Source of the DNA: Zasmidium citrigriseum
Taxonomy: Eukaryota > Ascomycota > Dothideomycetes > Mycosphaerellales > Mycosphaerellaceae
Assembly: GCA_002786025.1 (NCBI GenBank)
Contig: NHNW01000005.1
Span: 496,001 to 560,000, forward strand
Direction of reading: 5' to 3'
DNA length: 64,000 nt
Shown here: piece by piece, positions 30,984 through 41,615 of the stretch
Numbering within the stretch: position 1 is the stretch's first letter
Layout: each line of letters begins with the position of its first letter
Made by a program: the position numbers and the translations under genes
The notes under the pieces: generated by a model
The model's database searches: none
What the model saw: only the letters and a program-made list of their open reading frames with translations
What the model was told of the DNA's origin: nothing

Positions 30984-33019
30984 CTACGGCTTACAGGACA
31001 CGGCATTGAACACACATTGCGCACAATTCCGGCCACCCGGCGCCACCCTGCAGTCGGCCTGCCCCTGGCGACGGCAGTTCTTACAAGGCCCATCTGGCCT
31101 CGGAATGCCATTCAACTCCATGATGCGTCCAGTCTGCTGGAAGTTAGCAAGGCATCAGTCATGGCCAGCTCTTGAAGATTAAACCATACCGTGGTCCAGG
31201 CGTACCGCCGCGCAGGTTTGGTCCTGTCCCACTTTTCTTGCGGAACCGACCACCAGCGGTCTCGCGCCGTTGGACGGCGAAACACGAATGTGCCCGTGCC
31301 CGCAGGACGGCCAGGACGGCGAGGGACCGGTGCTGCGGCTGGGGCGGATGGTAATGGTGCTGCGGTGGCAGTGGCGGCGGCGGCAGCAGCAGGGGGAACT
31401 ACTGACGATGGGGGAGGGACGTGGGCGGCAGCGGTAGTGGGCGTCTCGTTGTCGACGACGGAGAGGGGGCTAAGTGTGGATCAGTAAAGAGCTCTGGATT
31501 AACGAATGCTGATGATCAAATGTACCTATCATCATCGTCAGCTCGAGAGCTGTCGACGTTGTCGTCGACGGCGTTCAAAACCGCCGCAGCACGGCGCTCA
31601 TGGACGCGAGCGACTGTCAATATGTTAATGTATCTTTCACGAAGCTGGGGATGCCACGAATCGAGGACATTCGTACATACCCAAGCGCTGTCCGACACGG
31701 CGGCGGAGATGACGAGCACGCAGCTCGTCAACGGCGGAGGGCAGGGCGTGGTGCTCGTCACGGGCGAGGCTATTGTATGTTAGTGAATACTTCACGAAGC
31801 TGAATCTGCCACTCGTAACAGATTTGAGGACATACACATGCTGGTTACTGGACGAATGGTCAGCACTACAACCATCGGACGCACCATCGGGGTGCGAAAT
31901 ACGAATGACGCCGCCATTCAGGAGGTCGTTGTCGGCCAAAAGATGAGATGACGGTTCGATGACACGAATCAATACATCTCTTGACGTATTTCCCAGTCGC
32001 TTGGAAACTTGCTCGCCGCTTTTTAGCTGGAGGAGAAACTGCTCAATCAAGGGAGCCACCAGAGACGGCCCTTCCGACGTACTCTCGTCCTTGTCACAAA
32101 TCACCTCGACATGCTCCAGCTTGTTACCGCTGAAGAATCGCTCCCACGTCTCTCTATCGCCGCTGAATGGCGTACAGCGATCTCTGAGAAGTTGTAGCCT
32201 TCTGAGCCCAGGAAAGGTTGTTACGGTATTGGAAAAGTCGTTGGCTGTCTCGGCGCCGGTCAGGCGAATGGATTGTATGACTTGAGCCTGACGGGCAGAC
32301 AGAGCCTTGACGGAGAAAGCTAGGAGGATGCTGTTGGGTATATCGAAGGTGTAATTGATGAGTGGGATCTTCCACGCTTCGTCCTGTATGAGGCGGCAAG
32401 TTCGAAGAATGTCGAGGTGCAAGGCTCCGTGTTTCTCTTTCACGAGTTGCAAGCGTTCAGCTTTGATCTGGTCAGAAGTAGTGCCACTTCCCCATTCCGC
32501 GTTCATCTGGTCGTGGATCTCCATTGCAAGAGAAGCGTGGGTGAGATGTTGATGCACAGGAGAGACGCAGGTTATCCAGTGACAGTCGGCGAAGCTTGCA
32601 CGACACGCCTTCGCTTTACTGGCATGGTACGTAGAGGTCCAGGCATCAGGCGAATTGCAAAGAGCATAGGTGAATTTTGCAAACAATCTTTTGTTGGCAG
32701 GTCCAGTCCAAGGGCCAAATTCTTGACGGCCATGGTAGTTCGAGCTATACAGGACGTTTTCCCATTTGTTGCATGGCCTCACTGCGACGTGGATAGTGCC
32801 GAAGCCGAAGACATGGTCGTAGATGCGGTTCCGAATCTCTGCAGGCAATGCGAATAGGGGCGATTGCGTCTGCGGGTTGATGTCTTCATGTTGTCCATCT
32901 GAGGGCAGCGACAGATTGTCGTCTTGGTCAATCTCGGCGCCCCCAACCTTGATCTCGCCATCTTCATCATCGCTGGGTTCGGTCTTCAACATCATTGTAC
33001 CACCTTCGATCCCAGACAT
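30984..33019 (-). CDS. Larger [17 protein letters not shown] paralogue with a Cys-rich C-terminal module
   Basis: My model has five exons, complement(31836-33019, 31681-31769, 31526-31613, 31190-31469, 30984-31136), 597 residues, in frame throughout. Exon 1 holds the domain ([20 protein letters not shown], then [14 protein letters not shown]). It reads past intron 1 unspliced, because that intron is 66 nt, but intron 1 has GTATGT, a perfect CACTAACA branch and TAG. Exon 4 encodes a Pro/Ala-rich linker, an AT-hook-like RRPGRPAG and a Trp-rich stretch. Exon 5 encodes a six-cysteine cluster ([14 protein letters not shown], then [14 protein letters not shown]) seen at the C-terminus of many fungal proteins. 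Introns 1 and 2 resemble each other (see repeats). The ATG at 33019 was chosen because the longer frame starts with TTG. Alternatively exons 4-5 belong to a separate gene. Confidence 0.6.
31614..31680 (-). repeat. Intron 2 of the larger paralogue, copy B of a look-alike intron pair
   Basis: A 67-nt intron with donor GTATGT and acceptor GACAG. It carries GTCCTCGA, GTGGCA, CAGCTTCGTGAA and TTAACATA in the same order as copy A. The intervening exons (89 and 88 nt) are similar in length but much less similar in sequence. Confidence 0.6.
31770..31835 (-). repeat. Intron 1 of the larger paralogue, copy A of a look-alike intron pair
   Basis: A 66-nt intron with donor GTATGT and acceptor AATAG. It shares CAGCTTCGTGAA and TAACATA, in the same order and spacing, with the next intron. 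The matching cores lie 156 bases apart on the genome. Confidence 0.6.
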
Positions 33020-33214
33020 CAAGTGGGCCGCTCGACGCGTCGCGACACGAAAGTGAACGCGAGGGAGTCGATGGCAGAAGCTGGTGTCCCACGGCTTTCG
33101 CAAACGCACATGATTGGCCCCACAAGCGACAGCACATCCAACTCTCAATTTCGACGTCTGCGCCAGAACAAGAACATCCTCGAATACACGCACCAACCCT
33201 CACCAACCACCACC

Positions 33215-34148
33215 ATGGGAATCGCCTTCGACTACAGCCCGGACCGGCCGGAGAACATCGACACCATCCTCAACGGCCTCGACCGCTACAACCCGGAAAC
33301 CACGACAGTCTTCGAGGAATATGTCGCCGCGCAGTGCAAGAGCCAGACGTACGACAGCTACGCCAACCTGGCCCTGCTGAAATTGTGAGTCCGATCATAT
33401 TTCTTTGAGGATAATCGCGATCATGTGATGATCAAATACCACAACGTTTCCTATTACCCGAGGACTCGACAAGAGTCTGGTGAAGTCGACGTATATTAGC
33501 TCTATCTGAAAAGATCCATCCTCAACCACATACACCAAAGAAAAGAGGCACATGAGCGCATCACTAACCTCTCTCTGTACTTCTAGATACCAATTCAACC
33601 CGCACCTCGCCCGCGACGAAACAATCTACAACGTCCTCGTCAAAGCCCTCACAGTCTTCCCCTCCCCCGACTTCTCCCTCTGCCTCTCGCTCCTCCCGCC
33701 CTACGTCCTCGTCTCCTCCAAAGCAGACAAAGGGCCCCCCGGCAGCGGCACCCTCGCCGAAGCCGTCCAGCACCTCTCCACGCTGCACACCCAGCTCAAC
33801 AACGCGCAATACGCCGACTTCTGGAACACCTTCGACCACGACGACCTCTGCGCCGACCTGACCGCCGACGTCGCCGGTTTCGAGGACACGATGCGGATAC
33901 GGATCGCGGTCGTCGTGTCGCAGTGCATGCAGCAGGTGGGACGGGAGGTTCTGGAGGGGTGGTTGAATTTCAAAGGGGAGAAGTTTGAGCATTTCGTTAA
34001 GGATGTTTGTGGGTGGAAGATTGAGGGGGATAAGGTGCTGGTGCCGTTGAATAAGGAGAATGAGGCGAGGAGTGTGGTGCAGAGGGAGACGGTCAAGTTT
34101 GATCAGTTCTCGAGGATGGTTAAGAGGGCGTATGAGCAACCTGCGTAA
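33215..34148 (+). CDS. eIF3k: Eukaryotic translation initiation factor 3 subunit K
   Basis: Two exons (33215-33384, 33587-34148), 243 residues, the normal size for eIF3k. The start [20 protein letters not shown] is a family N-terminus in good initiation context (CACCATGG). The HAM/PCI-like body follows, with [18 protein letters not shown], then [20 protein letters not shown] and [20 protein letters not shown]. eIF3k is a small, non-essential subunit of the 13-subunit eIF3 complex that organises the 43S preinitiation complex in the cytosol. The single 202-bp intron (GTGAGT, CACTAAC branch, CTTCTAG) is three to four times longer than most introns in the window. It may carry leader-proximal regulatory sequence. 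It is divergent from the larger [11 protein letters not shown] paralogue, with about 195 bases between ATGs. Confidence 0.92.
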
Positions 34149-34329
34149 GACTTTTCTGGTACTTTACGATGCATGATGCATTCACACGGAGCGCGGCGTT
34201 CAGGTGGGAAAAGCGGAAAGGAAGCGGATATCATGGGATGGGATGAAACTTTTAGAAGCGGGCTCGAAGAAGGCCTGCTTGCTTTCTCGTGTGATTAGAT
34301 TCACGAGCAAGCTATGAGAAAGAAATGAA

Positions 34330-35660
34330 CTATGCTGGCCGCTTGGTGTTGGCCAGCTCTTCCCATTGCACGCCCGCCCACTCTTCTACGTATCCCACTT
34401 CTCCATTGCCCTTTCCTGGCTGCTGACAGTCTTTGCTGCACACGCCGAGAATGATCGTACCCCAATCCATGCCATCGATCGACATGTCATCAGCCTCGAG
34501 CTCGGTGATGAGATGAGGCGTCAACTGCAACTCAAACACCCTCGAAGCACCACAATTCGTACATCTCGGAATCTTCGATTTCGCACCACCCGAGCTCTGC
34601 GTCCTGACTTTGGCATTCGCGTTCTCCTGCGCCTCAGCGAAGCACTTGCCCACTGCATCACCCTTCGAGTACAGCAAAGGCTGGCCGTCGAAATCGTAGC
34701 GTAGCACCTGCTCAGGGTTCTGCGCCAGCCGATCTGCGAAGCGCTGGAAGGTCTTGTCCATGCTGCTTTCGAAAAGCGTTTTGTCGTCTGCGGCGCTGCT
34801 GCTTCCTTCTCCGGCATCGCGATCTATCCGCACGCCAGATGGTGTTTCTATTGGTTCGGCTTCGATGTACTCCGTGTCGGCGTCCAGGTAGTATCTTGGG
34901 AAGGGTTCGGGGAAAGCTGAAGTCTCAGGCCAGGGTTCTTGAGGGATCTGCTGCTTCGCTTGGGCTGGTTGAGGGGATTCCGAGTCGGCGATGCGGGCTT
35001 TCTGGGCGAATGTCTGGGGCAGCGATTCCGTTTCGTCTGGCTTCTGGGGTGGTTTTGCGGCGAGGGATGAGGCAGATGCGAATGGGTTCGACTGTCCTCC
35101 GTTCGCAGAGAAAGGATTCGCTGCAGCTCCATTGCTCGACGGTGAAGCAAATGGATTGACCTGAGCGTTCGATGTGGACTTGACGCCAAACAGCGTCTCG
35201 CCCAGGTTCGTCGCAGGCTGTGCTGGCACATTCTCTTGGGTCTTCTCTTTCGCTGCCCCAGCAACAGCCTGCACCTGCACACTTGTCTGCCTCACGGCCC
35301 TTACAGCCCTCACACTCCCCTCCTTCCTCCGACACGTCTTCCTCCTACAAGCCCAAACATACAACCTCCTCTCATGCCCCACAAACCTCTCCGGCAAATC
35401 CCCATGAATCTGCAGCAACAAGTTCATGTACCCATTGCACACTTTACACTTCGCAAGGTCGCTCGAAATCGCTGTGATAGCGTCTAGCCACGTCTGTAAC
35501 CCATCTCTTAGCCTCTTTCTCGTAAAGCGCGCATCGTGCGTACCGGATGTCCGCCCAGCTGGCTGAAGTCGTCGCCTGTGGGGTCTTTGGAGGCGTAGCC
35601 TAGGAGGATGTTGGTGGCGATGTCTGAGGCGCCGGAGGAGTCGGAGTCGTAGTCGGCCAT
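34330..35660 (-). CDS. TSR4: PDCD2/Tsr4-like ribosome biogenesis protein
   Basis: Two exons, complement(35544-35660, 34330-35493), 426 residues, separated by a 50-bp intron (GTACGC...TTACAG). The ATG at 35660 opens MADYDSDSSGASDIATNILL, a typical fungal Tsr4 N-terminus leading to LGGHP|TWLDAI. The N-terminal zinc module (CKVCNGYMNLLLQIHGDLPE, then LYVWACRRKTCRRKEGS) and the C-terminal PDCD2_C domain (IPRCTNCGASRVFELQLTPH, DWGTIILGVCSKDC, VEEWAGVQWEE) are both present. A disordered Pro/Ala/Ser/Asn-rich linker with repeated NPFAS/NPFSA separates them. Yeast Tsr4 is the dedicated co-translational chaperone of ribosomal protein uS5 (Rps2) and is needed for 20S pre-rRNA processing. Cytosolic action is expected. 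Confidence 0.9.
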
Positions 35661-35943
35661 GCTTGGTGTGTTATCGATTGTGAAGAAAAATGTTGTCGAT
35701 CGTTCTTCACGAGATTCGTTTGAGGTGGTCTGGGCGTCCTGGAGCCGAAAGCTTATTTTCGACCGCATCTCCTTCTTTCCCTTGACAACGACCATCAACA
35801 GATAAATAAACACGCCCATTCTATCCACTCGCATTCATACCCGACGTACGAAGACCAGCTCTTTGCGATCGCTGCACAAATTCCTCCTACAAGCAACAAC
35901 AACTACAATCCCAAATCAACACCGCCACTCCAAACCAACAACA

Positions 35944-36585
35944 ATGGAAGACCCCTCCAACAACGACCTCGACAACAACCCACAACCCCTCTACCCAGAA
36001 GCCTCCCTCCTCGGCCTCCCGCGCGAGCTCCGGGATCTGATCATCCATGGCCTAATCATAAAACCCACGAATACAATCACCATGCTCCCCAACTTCTCCT
36101 GTCACGCAAATGAGATTTCAGCCTCCCAACCGCCAATCTGCAGCACAAACCGACAGCTTCGCGCTGAAATGCTGCCCGCGTTTTATTCTTCGAATACGTT
36201 TACAGCACAGCTCGATAATGAAGTCGATCTCGAATGCGCCAAATCCTGGCTCCAGGCCATCGGGGACGCCAATATCGCGCATCTGAGGAAGGTGTGTTTG
36301 TGTGGATGGACGCAGGTCCCAATGGAGGGGGTTGGTGTCGTGAGGAGGTTTGTGCAGGTGAGGCTGGATTTGAAGGGGGGAGGCTTGGAGGTGGAGACTC
36401 GAGATCCGGATCTCCCGACTGCTTTCCGTATCCCTAAGGTTGACTCGACGGAGGTTGATAAGGGGATTGAGGAGTTGAGGGGGGCTTTTGGGAGGTTGTT
36501 TGAGGCGAGGGGTGGGGAGGCTTTTGATGTGGGGAGTTTGGCGGCGTTGATGGATGGGTTTAGTGCGCTTTGTACGGGGTATTGA
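35944..36585 (+). CDS. Small 2EXR/F-box-like domain protein
   Basis: Single exon, 213 residues, from the ATG at 35944 (MEDPSNNDLDNN). After a disordered Asn/Pro-rich tail it has LLGLPRELRDLIIHGLI and then CSTNRQLRAEMLPAFYSSNT, the two-part signature of the fungal F-box-like/2EXR family. It is related in kind to the tandem paralogues at 29.6-33.0 kb, but too different to be a recent copy. The C-terminal half (VDKGIEELRGAFGRLFEARG) is helical. Function is unknown. Base composition shifts from C-rich to G-rich codons halfway through, which I note without explanation. Confidence 0.7.
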   Translation: MEDPSNNDLDNNPQPLYPEASLLGLPRELRDLIIHGLIIKPTNTITMLPNFSCHANEISASQPPICSTNRQLRAEMLPAFYSSNTFTAQLDNEVDLECAKSWLQAIGDANIAHLRKVCLCGWTQVPMEGVGVVRRFVQVRLDLKGGGLEVETRDPDLPTAFRIPKVDSTEVDKGIEELRGAFGRLFEARGGEAFDVGSLAALMDGFSALCTGY

Positions 36586-36757
36586 AAGATGACGGGGACT
36601 TTGAGATGAGTTTTCCATGCACCAGGGAGCCACTATTCAACGCCTCACGATTCCTTCTGGACGGCTAAGAGTGAGAGCGGGAGGCACTCGTGGTACTTGA
36701 GACGAGCAAAAGACGATTTGCCTCTATCGAACGGCCGATAGTTCCATCACTACGAAA

Positions 36758-38999
36758 TCACACCCTCACAAACGTCAACCCAGTAACAGACGCCGTCGGC
36801 CCCTCAAAGACCTTCTCCTTCAAAGACGCCTTATCGGGATTACACTTCCAAATATTCCCACCAAGATCACCGACGAAGATACATCTCTTCATCTTATCAA
36901 GCCTCAAGCCGATACCCTCGTGAAGCCCTTGAGCAAGAATCTGGCGGCCCAATTTCTGCTCCGCTTGTGGAGGGCTGCCTACAAGAGTCTTCTTGTTGAG
37001 AGTGTTACCTAGAGGCAATTCACCGCGGTCGGTCCAGTACAAGACACCAGCTTCGTCGTCGAGCTCGAGATCGATGGGTTCGGGCAGTTTGTCCATGATG
37101 AGTTCGATGTCCGTGCGGTTTGCGGGATCTTGGGGGGTGTCGAGACCGGCGGAGAAGATTCGACCTTTGGAGCCTTTGGATGGACCTTTCTGGGTCCAGA
37201 ACATCTGTTCTCACCACGTCAGCGTCTGAACCACAGCCTGAAGACACGGATCGCCCACCTTGCCCATCTTCAGCGAAACCGCAATCCCCACACACCAAAA
37301 CGTCGTATCCGGATGATCCTTCTCCCAATCCGCCGTCTGCACCAGAATCTCCAACTCACTCCCATCCAAATTACAGCGCCAAACCTTACAACCCTCCCGA
37401 TCACAGAAGTAGATCTTCTTCGTCTGCTGTTCAATAATCAACTGCTTGGGAGTGTAAACCTTGCCCTTGGGGACGATGCATTGGACATCGCTGCCGTCCA
37501 TCTTGGCGCTAAAGACTTGGCCTTCGAAGACGTTGGGCGTGCCCATGTCGGTCCAGTAGATCCTGTCGCCGCAGACGTCGATGCCGTCCGGCATGTATTC
37601 GTGGCCGAGGATTTCTTGGGGTTTGCCGCCTTCGTCGACGTTGAGGGACATTATGGTCCCGCGGTGCTGTTGGAAGTCAGTCAACTCTCACGCCAGCATT
37701 CGAATTGAACTCGTCTTACCAAGACCTCCTCAAACGACATCTTATCGTTCAACGGCTCCGCAGTACCCATATTCAGGAAGATAAGCTTCGTCTGCGAACC
37801 CTTCGGAGGCACACCGTACAATCCACCTTTCCCGGCCGTCTTCTTGCCAAGCTTCCCCTGCTGGACATAGGTCTGCTGGAACCAATCCAGATGACTGCGA
37901 TCAATACCGCGTTCTTTAACATAGTGCTCTTCGATATTGGAGACGGTGTCGAGGCCGATGTTGTCCATCATGTGGCACTTTGATCATTAGCACCAAAATC
38001 CCCAAACTATCATGCACGAATACTCACCGGCCCCTCCCTCGCACCATACTGCTCCTTAAACACCCGGTCAATTTCTGCCGGCGTCGAAACACCCTCCATC
38101 AAAACCTTCAACGTCTCGCGCTTAATCGCCGCCCAAATCCGATTAAACACAAAGCCCGTCGATTCCTTCAACGCAACGATGGGATGCAAACCCGCTTCTT
38201 TCTGTCTTTCAAACATGAAATCAATCAATTCGGGATACGTGTGTCCATCAGTCATCAACTCCACGATCAGAGCCTCGGGGGGCATCATACTACACCACAC
38301 CCAACCGTCAGCCCACCCAACCCCGAAATCCCAACACACACTTTCAAAACAAAAACGAAATAGGCGACTTACTAATGCGTATTCAACACCCTCCTCTTCG
38401 TCTCCTCCCCAACCCTCCCCACCAACTCCCCACTCTTAAAACTACTCGAATTACTCGCCAAAATACAATCCTTAGGCGCATACTTCTCCAGATCGGCAAA
38501 CGTGCTCTCTTTCAATGCGAGTTTCTCGGGGACTGCTTCGACGACGAGCCAGGCGTCTTTGACGGCCCCTACGAGGTCGTCGGTGGCGGTGCATGTTGAG
38601 GGTTTGCGTTGGGTTATTTGGGTGAAGATCGGGAGGTTTTCGTGGATGTCTGGGATTGTTAGTCGGGTTGAAGGGGGTGGAGGGGTGGGGTGGATGTACA
38701 TTCGAGGGCTTGGGTACGTTGGTCCGCGCTGGGGTCGCGGATTGTGACGGGCCAGCCGCCGGCTGTCCAGCAGGCCGCTATTCTACGGCCGAGGACCTGG
38801 ATGATGGGAAAATGTCAGCGAAGAGCTCGAGATGCAGCAATGGCTTCCAGTCTTTGGATTGACTTACGCCGCCACCGAGCACCACGACGGGCCTCGTCTC
38901 GTACGATTTGGGAACTTGGAAGCCAGACATCCTGAACGTTGTGCAATGGAAAGATCGCTGAAGTTTGGGGATTTGCTTCTGCAGTGAGTGAAACAGCAT
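36758..38999 (-). CDS. Fused 3-hydroxyacyl-CoA dehydrogenase and YWTD/SMP-30-type beta-propeller
   Basis: Seven exons, complement(38868-38999, 38700-38796, 38373-38649, 38028-38289, 37720-37977, 37259-37666, 36758-37204), 626 residues, all six junctions in frame. Residues 1-23 (MLFHSLQKQIPKLQRSFHCT) look like a mitochondrial presequence. Starting at the ATG at 38930 instead would remove it. The NAD-binding Rossmann part follows with VVVLGGG|VLGRRIAACW, AWLVVEAVPEKLALKE and ASNSSSFKSGEL, then the C-terminal dehydrogenase part with ESTGFVFNRIWAAIKRETL. From about residue 345 the chain becomes a beta-propeller with YWTD-like repeats (RIYWTDMGTPNVFEGQVFSA, KIYFCDREG, VLYWTDRGELPLGN). The exon 4/5 intron ends in AAG. 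The dehydrogenase half would oxidise a 3-hydroxyacyl-CoA with NAD+. The role of the propeller is unknown. Confidence 0.85.
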
Positions 39000-39844
39000 G
39001 GACCGTGGAACTTTCAACTGATCAGTCTCTCTAGTGATAGCTCCCAAGGCTGAAGCCGCGGATTGTTAACAGCCTTTCCCCCGACAAGCTGGCCAACTCG
39101 GTCCTTCCGAGAGCTCCCCCCATCCAACATCATCAATCCGTATCCGACCTCATCCGTACCCAGGCCATCACAGTCATCACTTTGGCTGAGGGAAGGCGCA
39201 AGGCGAATGCCGCCTTGAAAGAGCTATCCGAAACACTGAAGTTAGGATGACATAAACCTCATGCAGGTACCTAACACGGCAGTCAGATCACAAGCTCCGG
39301 CCGGTGGTCGGCTTGTGCGCTAGCGTGATTACTACACCCACGCACGTGCGCCGACGTTGGGTAGATCGTCAAGCTCGTTGACTCAGCAGTCATATCCGAC
39401 TTGGCGTGCAGCTTCTGATACTGTTCTGTCGAGTTGCAATGGCTCAGAATGGGGGAGGCTGGGATTTGAAGCTGGAGCTGTTGCCACCGAGGATTCCGAG
39501 CTTTGATAAGTCATCTCACGCCCGAGAGTTAGGCCGGCTCGTGTTTGAATTATGCGAGATGAGAGAGATGGATGCCATTTGGGCCGGTTCGCTTTCGTTG
39601 TGTTCTGGACGATGAGCTTTTGTTGAGATGCTGTTCATTGACTAATCGTTGCAGGGCTGTAGCCGTGTTGGTTGGCAAGACCATGGCGTTGCGCTGCATC
39701 ACAGAGAGCATCGTGTACCGAATAGATGGCAGGAAATCAACGACCGTGCCAGTGTTTGTGAGATCCATCGCTTTGGAATATAGCAATCTGAAAGAACAAG
39801 CAATGCTCAATTCGCAATCTATCAATCCCCTCACACTTCCGGAA
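39000..39844. other. Intergenic region between the dehydrogenase fusion and the P450
   Basis: 845 bases. A short + frame from the ATG at 39439 (MAQNGGGWDLKLELLPPRIP) reads for about 58 codons but has no recognisable content. A CACGTGCG stretch lies near 39343. No supported gene was found. Confidence 0.45.
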
Positions 39845-41615
39845 CTACCACTTATCCAAATCACTCTTACTCGGCCACACACTCCTCCTCTGTGTCCTCA
39901 CATACAAATTGACCGGTCTCACAAGCTGAAAGTACGGATCATACTGCACAGCAGCCTCGCCAACTTTCTCCCAATGATATCGCCACACCAATTTCGGCAG
40001 GAAGAGCTTCACCTCCTGGAGAGCAAAGTTGAATCCGATACAAGATCGTGGGCCAATGGCGAAGGGACAGTAGGCAGCTTTGTGTCTGCATTTGACGGCT
40101 TCGGTGTCCCATCGATCGGGGTCGAATTTCTCCGGGTTGTCCCAGTATTTGGGATTGTGGTGGATGTGGTGGATTGCAGCTGGGGAGTGTGTTAGTTTTC
40201 GAAAATTGTTCGTAGATGTGAGCACCTACCGATCACGACATCGCCCTCTTTCATCTTGTATCCTCCCGGCAAGACAAGATCCGTCTTTGCAGTTCGACCG
40301 GGTTGGTACGATGGGTTGTTGACTCTCTGCATCTCTTTGACGTACTTCTCCTGGAACGTCAACTTCTCGATCAGCTCGGGCGTGACTTGTGTATCGTCGT
40401 CGAAGTCGTTGTCAACAAGCTCCTGCAAAAGTCTGGCTTGCATGCCAGGATAAGTGCAAAGCCCGTATACCAGCCACGAGAGTAGTGTCGATGTGGTGGC
40501 AAATCCAGCTCCTGATGCAACTATCGTCGCTGAGACGAGATTGTCCTTGGGCAGCTTCTGTCCGTTGCTGTCCACAGCCCTCACGAGGTAATCAATAACA
40601 TTAGTTGCATGAAGCGCGGCGTCCTGCAGTGGCAAATCTTCTGTGCCACCAGCCTTGGTTGACTTGATCACCTTCTCGACCTCCTCAGCCTGCCAATGTT
40701 GCAGGTTCTTCAACTTCTGCGGATCTCCAAACGGAAGCTTGCCGAAGAAATCGCCTTTGGAGGCAATGCTCTTGTTCAAAGACAGGATCTCAGCGATGGC
40801 GTGCACGAAAGGATGCAGTTCAGCATCGACACTGTCAAAGTGGTGGAAGTCCATACCAAGGACAACCTTTCCAATAGTCTCCGAGCCGAGTTTCACCATG
40901 TACTGGTAGACATTCCATGACTCTCCCTGCTCTTCGAGCTTGTCGAAAATTGGTAGCGAAGACTCAATACACTTCTGCATGATTGGTGCGTAGTGTCGCA
41001 CGGCTTTGGGTCCAAAAGCCGGCGGCATGAACTTGTGCACAATCTGCCACGAGGGATTGTCGGAATCGCTGAGAAAGACGCCAGCTTGTTCGTCCCTCAT
41101 GGGATACAGCGGATGATTCTGGTTGATCCGTTTTGTGAAGAAGTCGGTCTCAGCGAAAACGATGGCGGCGAGGTCTGCATCGTTGATCTGGAATACTGGC
41201 CGACCCATGGAAGTGGATTTGAATATGGGGCCATACTTGTCAAACAGACGTTGGTTGTTGCCGAGATGATCGGGGAAGATCTCGAAGTAGTTCCCTACAA
41301 ATGGCAAACCTTTTGGTCCAGGTACTTCGCGAACGGAGTGGCCGTCTATTGTGATCCCGATGGGAGTGTTGGCCTTCTTGATGTCTTCAACGTCTCGCAG
41401 AGCTCCCTCTTTCGACTGGAAAGCAGCACCTTGTCAATCGTCAGTCGAGGATGTCCGAAAAGTGCCTCGATGGCTTGCTCACCTGAAGGCTCGACGATTG
41501 CAAAATGACCAGCGACAAGAAGCTGCAAAGATGGAAGATCGTTTGCAGATGAGATATCGATATCCACGGCAGTGGACTCGTCGTCGCCGAAGAGGTAGAA
41601 TTGCTTGGTAGCCAT
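39845..41615 (-). CDS. Cytochrome P450 with an N-terminal extension and no obvious membrane anchor
   Basis: Three exons, complement(41483-41615, 40230-41429, 39845-40179), 555 residues. Exon 1/2 uses GTGAGC and an AAG acceptor, fixed by frame. Heme binding is shown by FAIGPRSCIGFNFALQ near residue 500. The K-helix ExxR is EMQR, and the I-helix is ASGAGFATTSTLLSW. PGPKGLPFVGNYFEIFPDHL marks the start of the P450 fold at about residue 82. The first 80 residues (FYLFGDDESTAVDIDISSAN...) are acidic and polar, with a block SLQLLVAGHFAIVEP, rather than a hydrophobic anchor helix. So the enzyme may be soluble or attached by another route. Such N-terminal extensions occur in a fungal P450 group acting on lipids, but I cannot place the clan. 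The gene is divergent from a b5/b5-reductase fusion. Confidence 0.88.

Noticed and set aside
39439..39615. Small protein from the ATG at 39439 (58 codons)
   Set aside because: No recognisable content, no supporting context, and a single short frame of this size is expected by chance.
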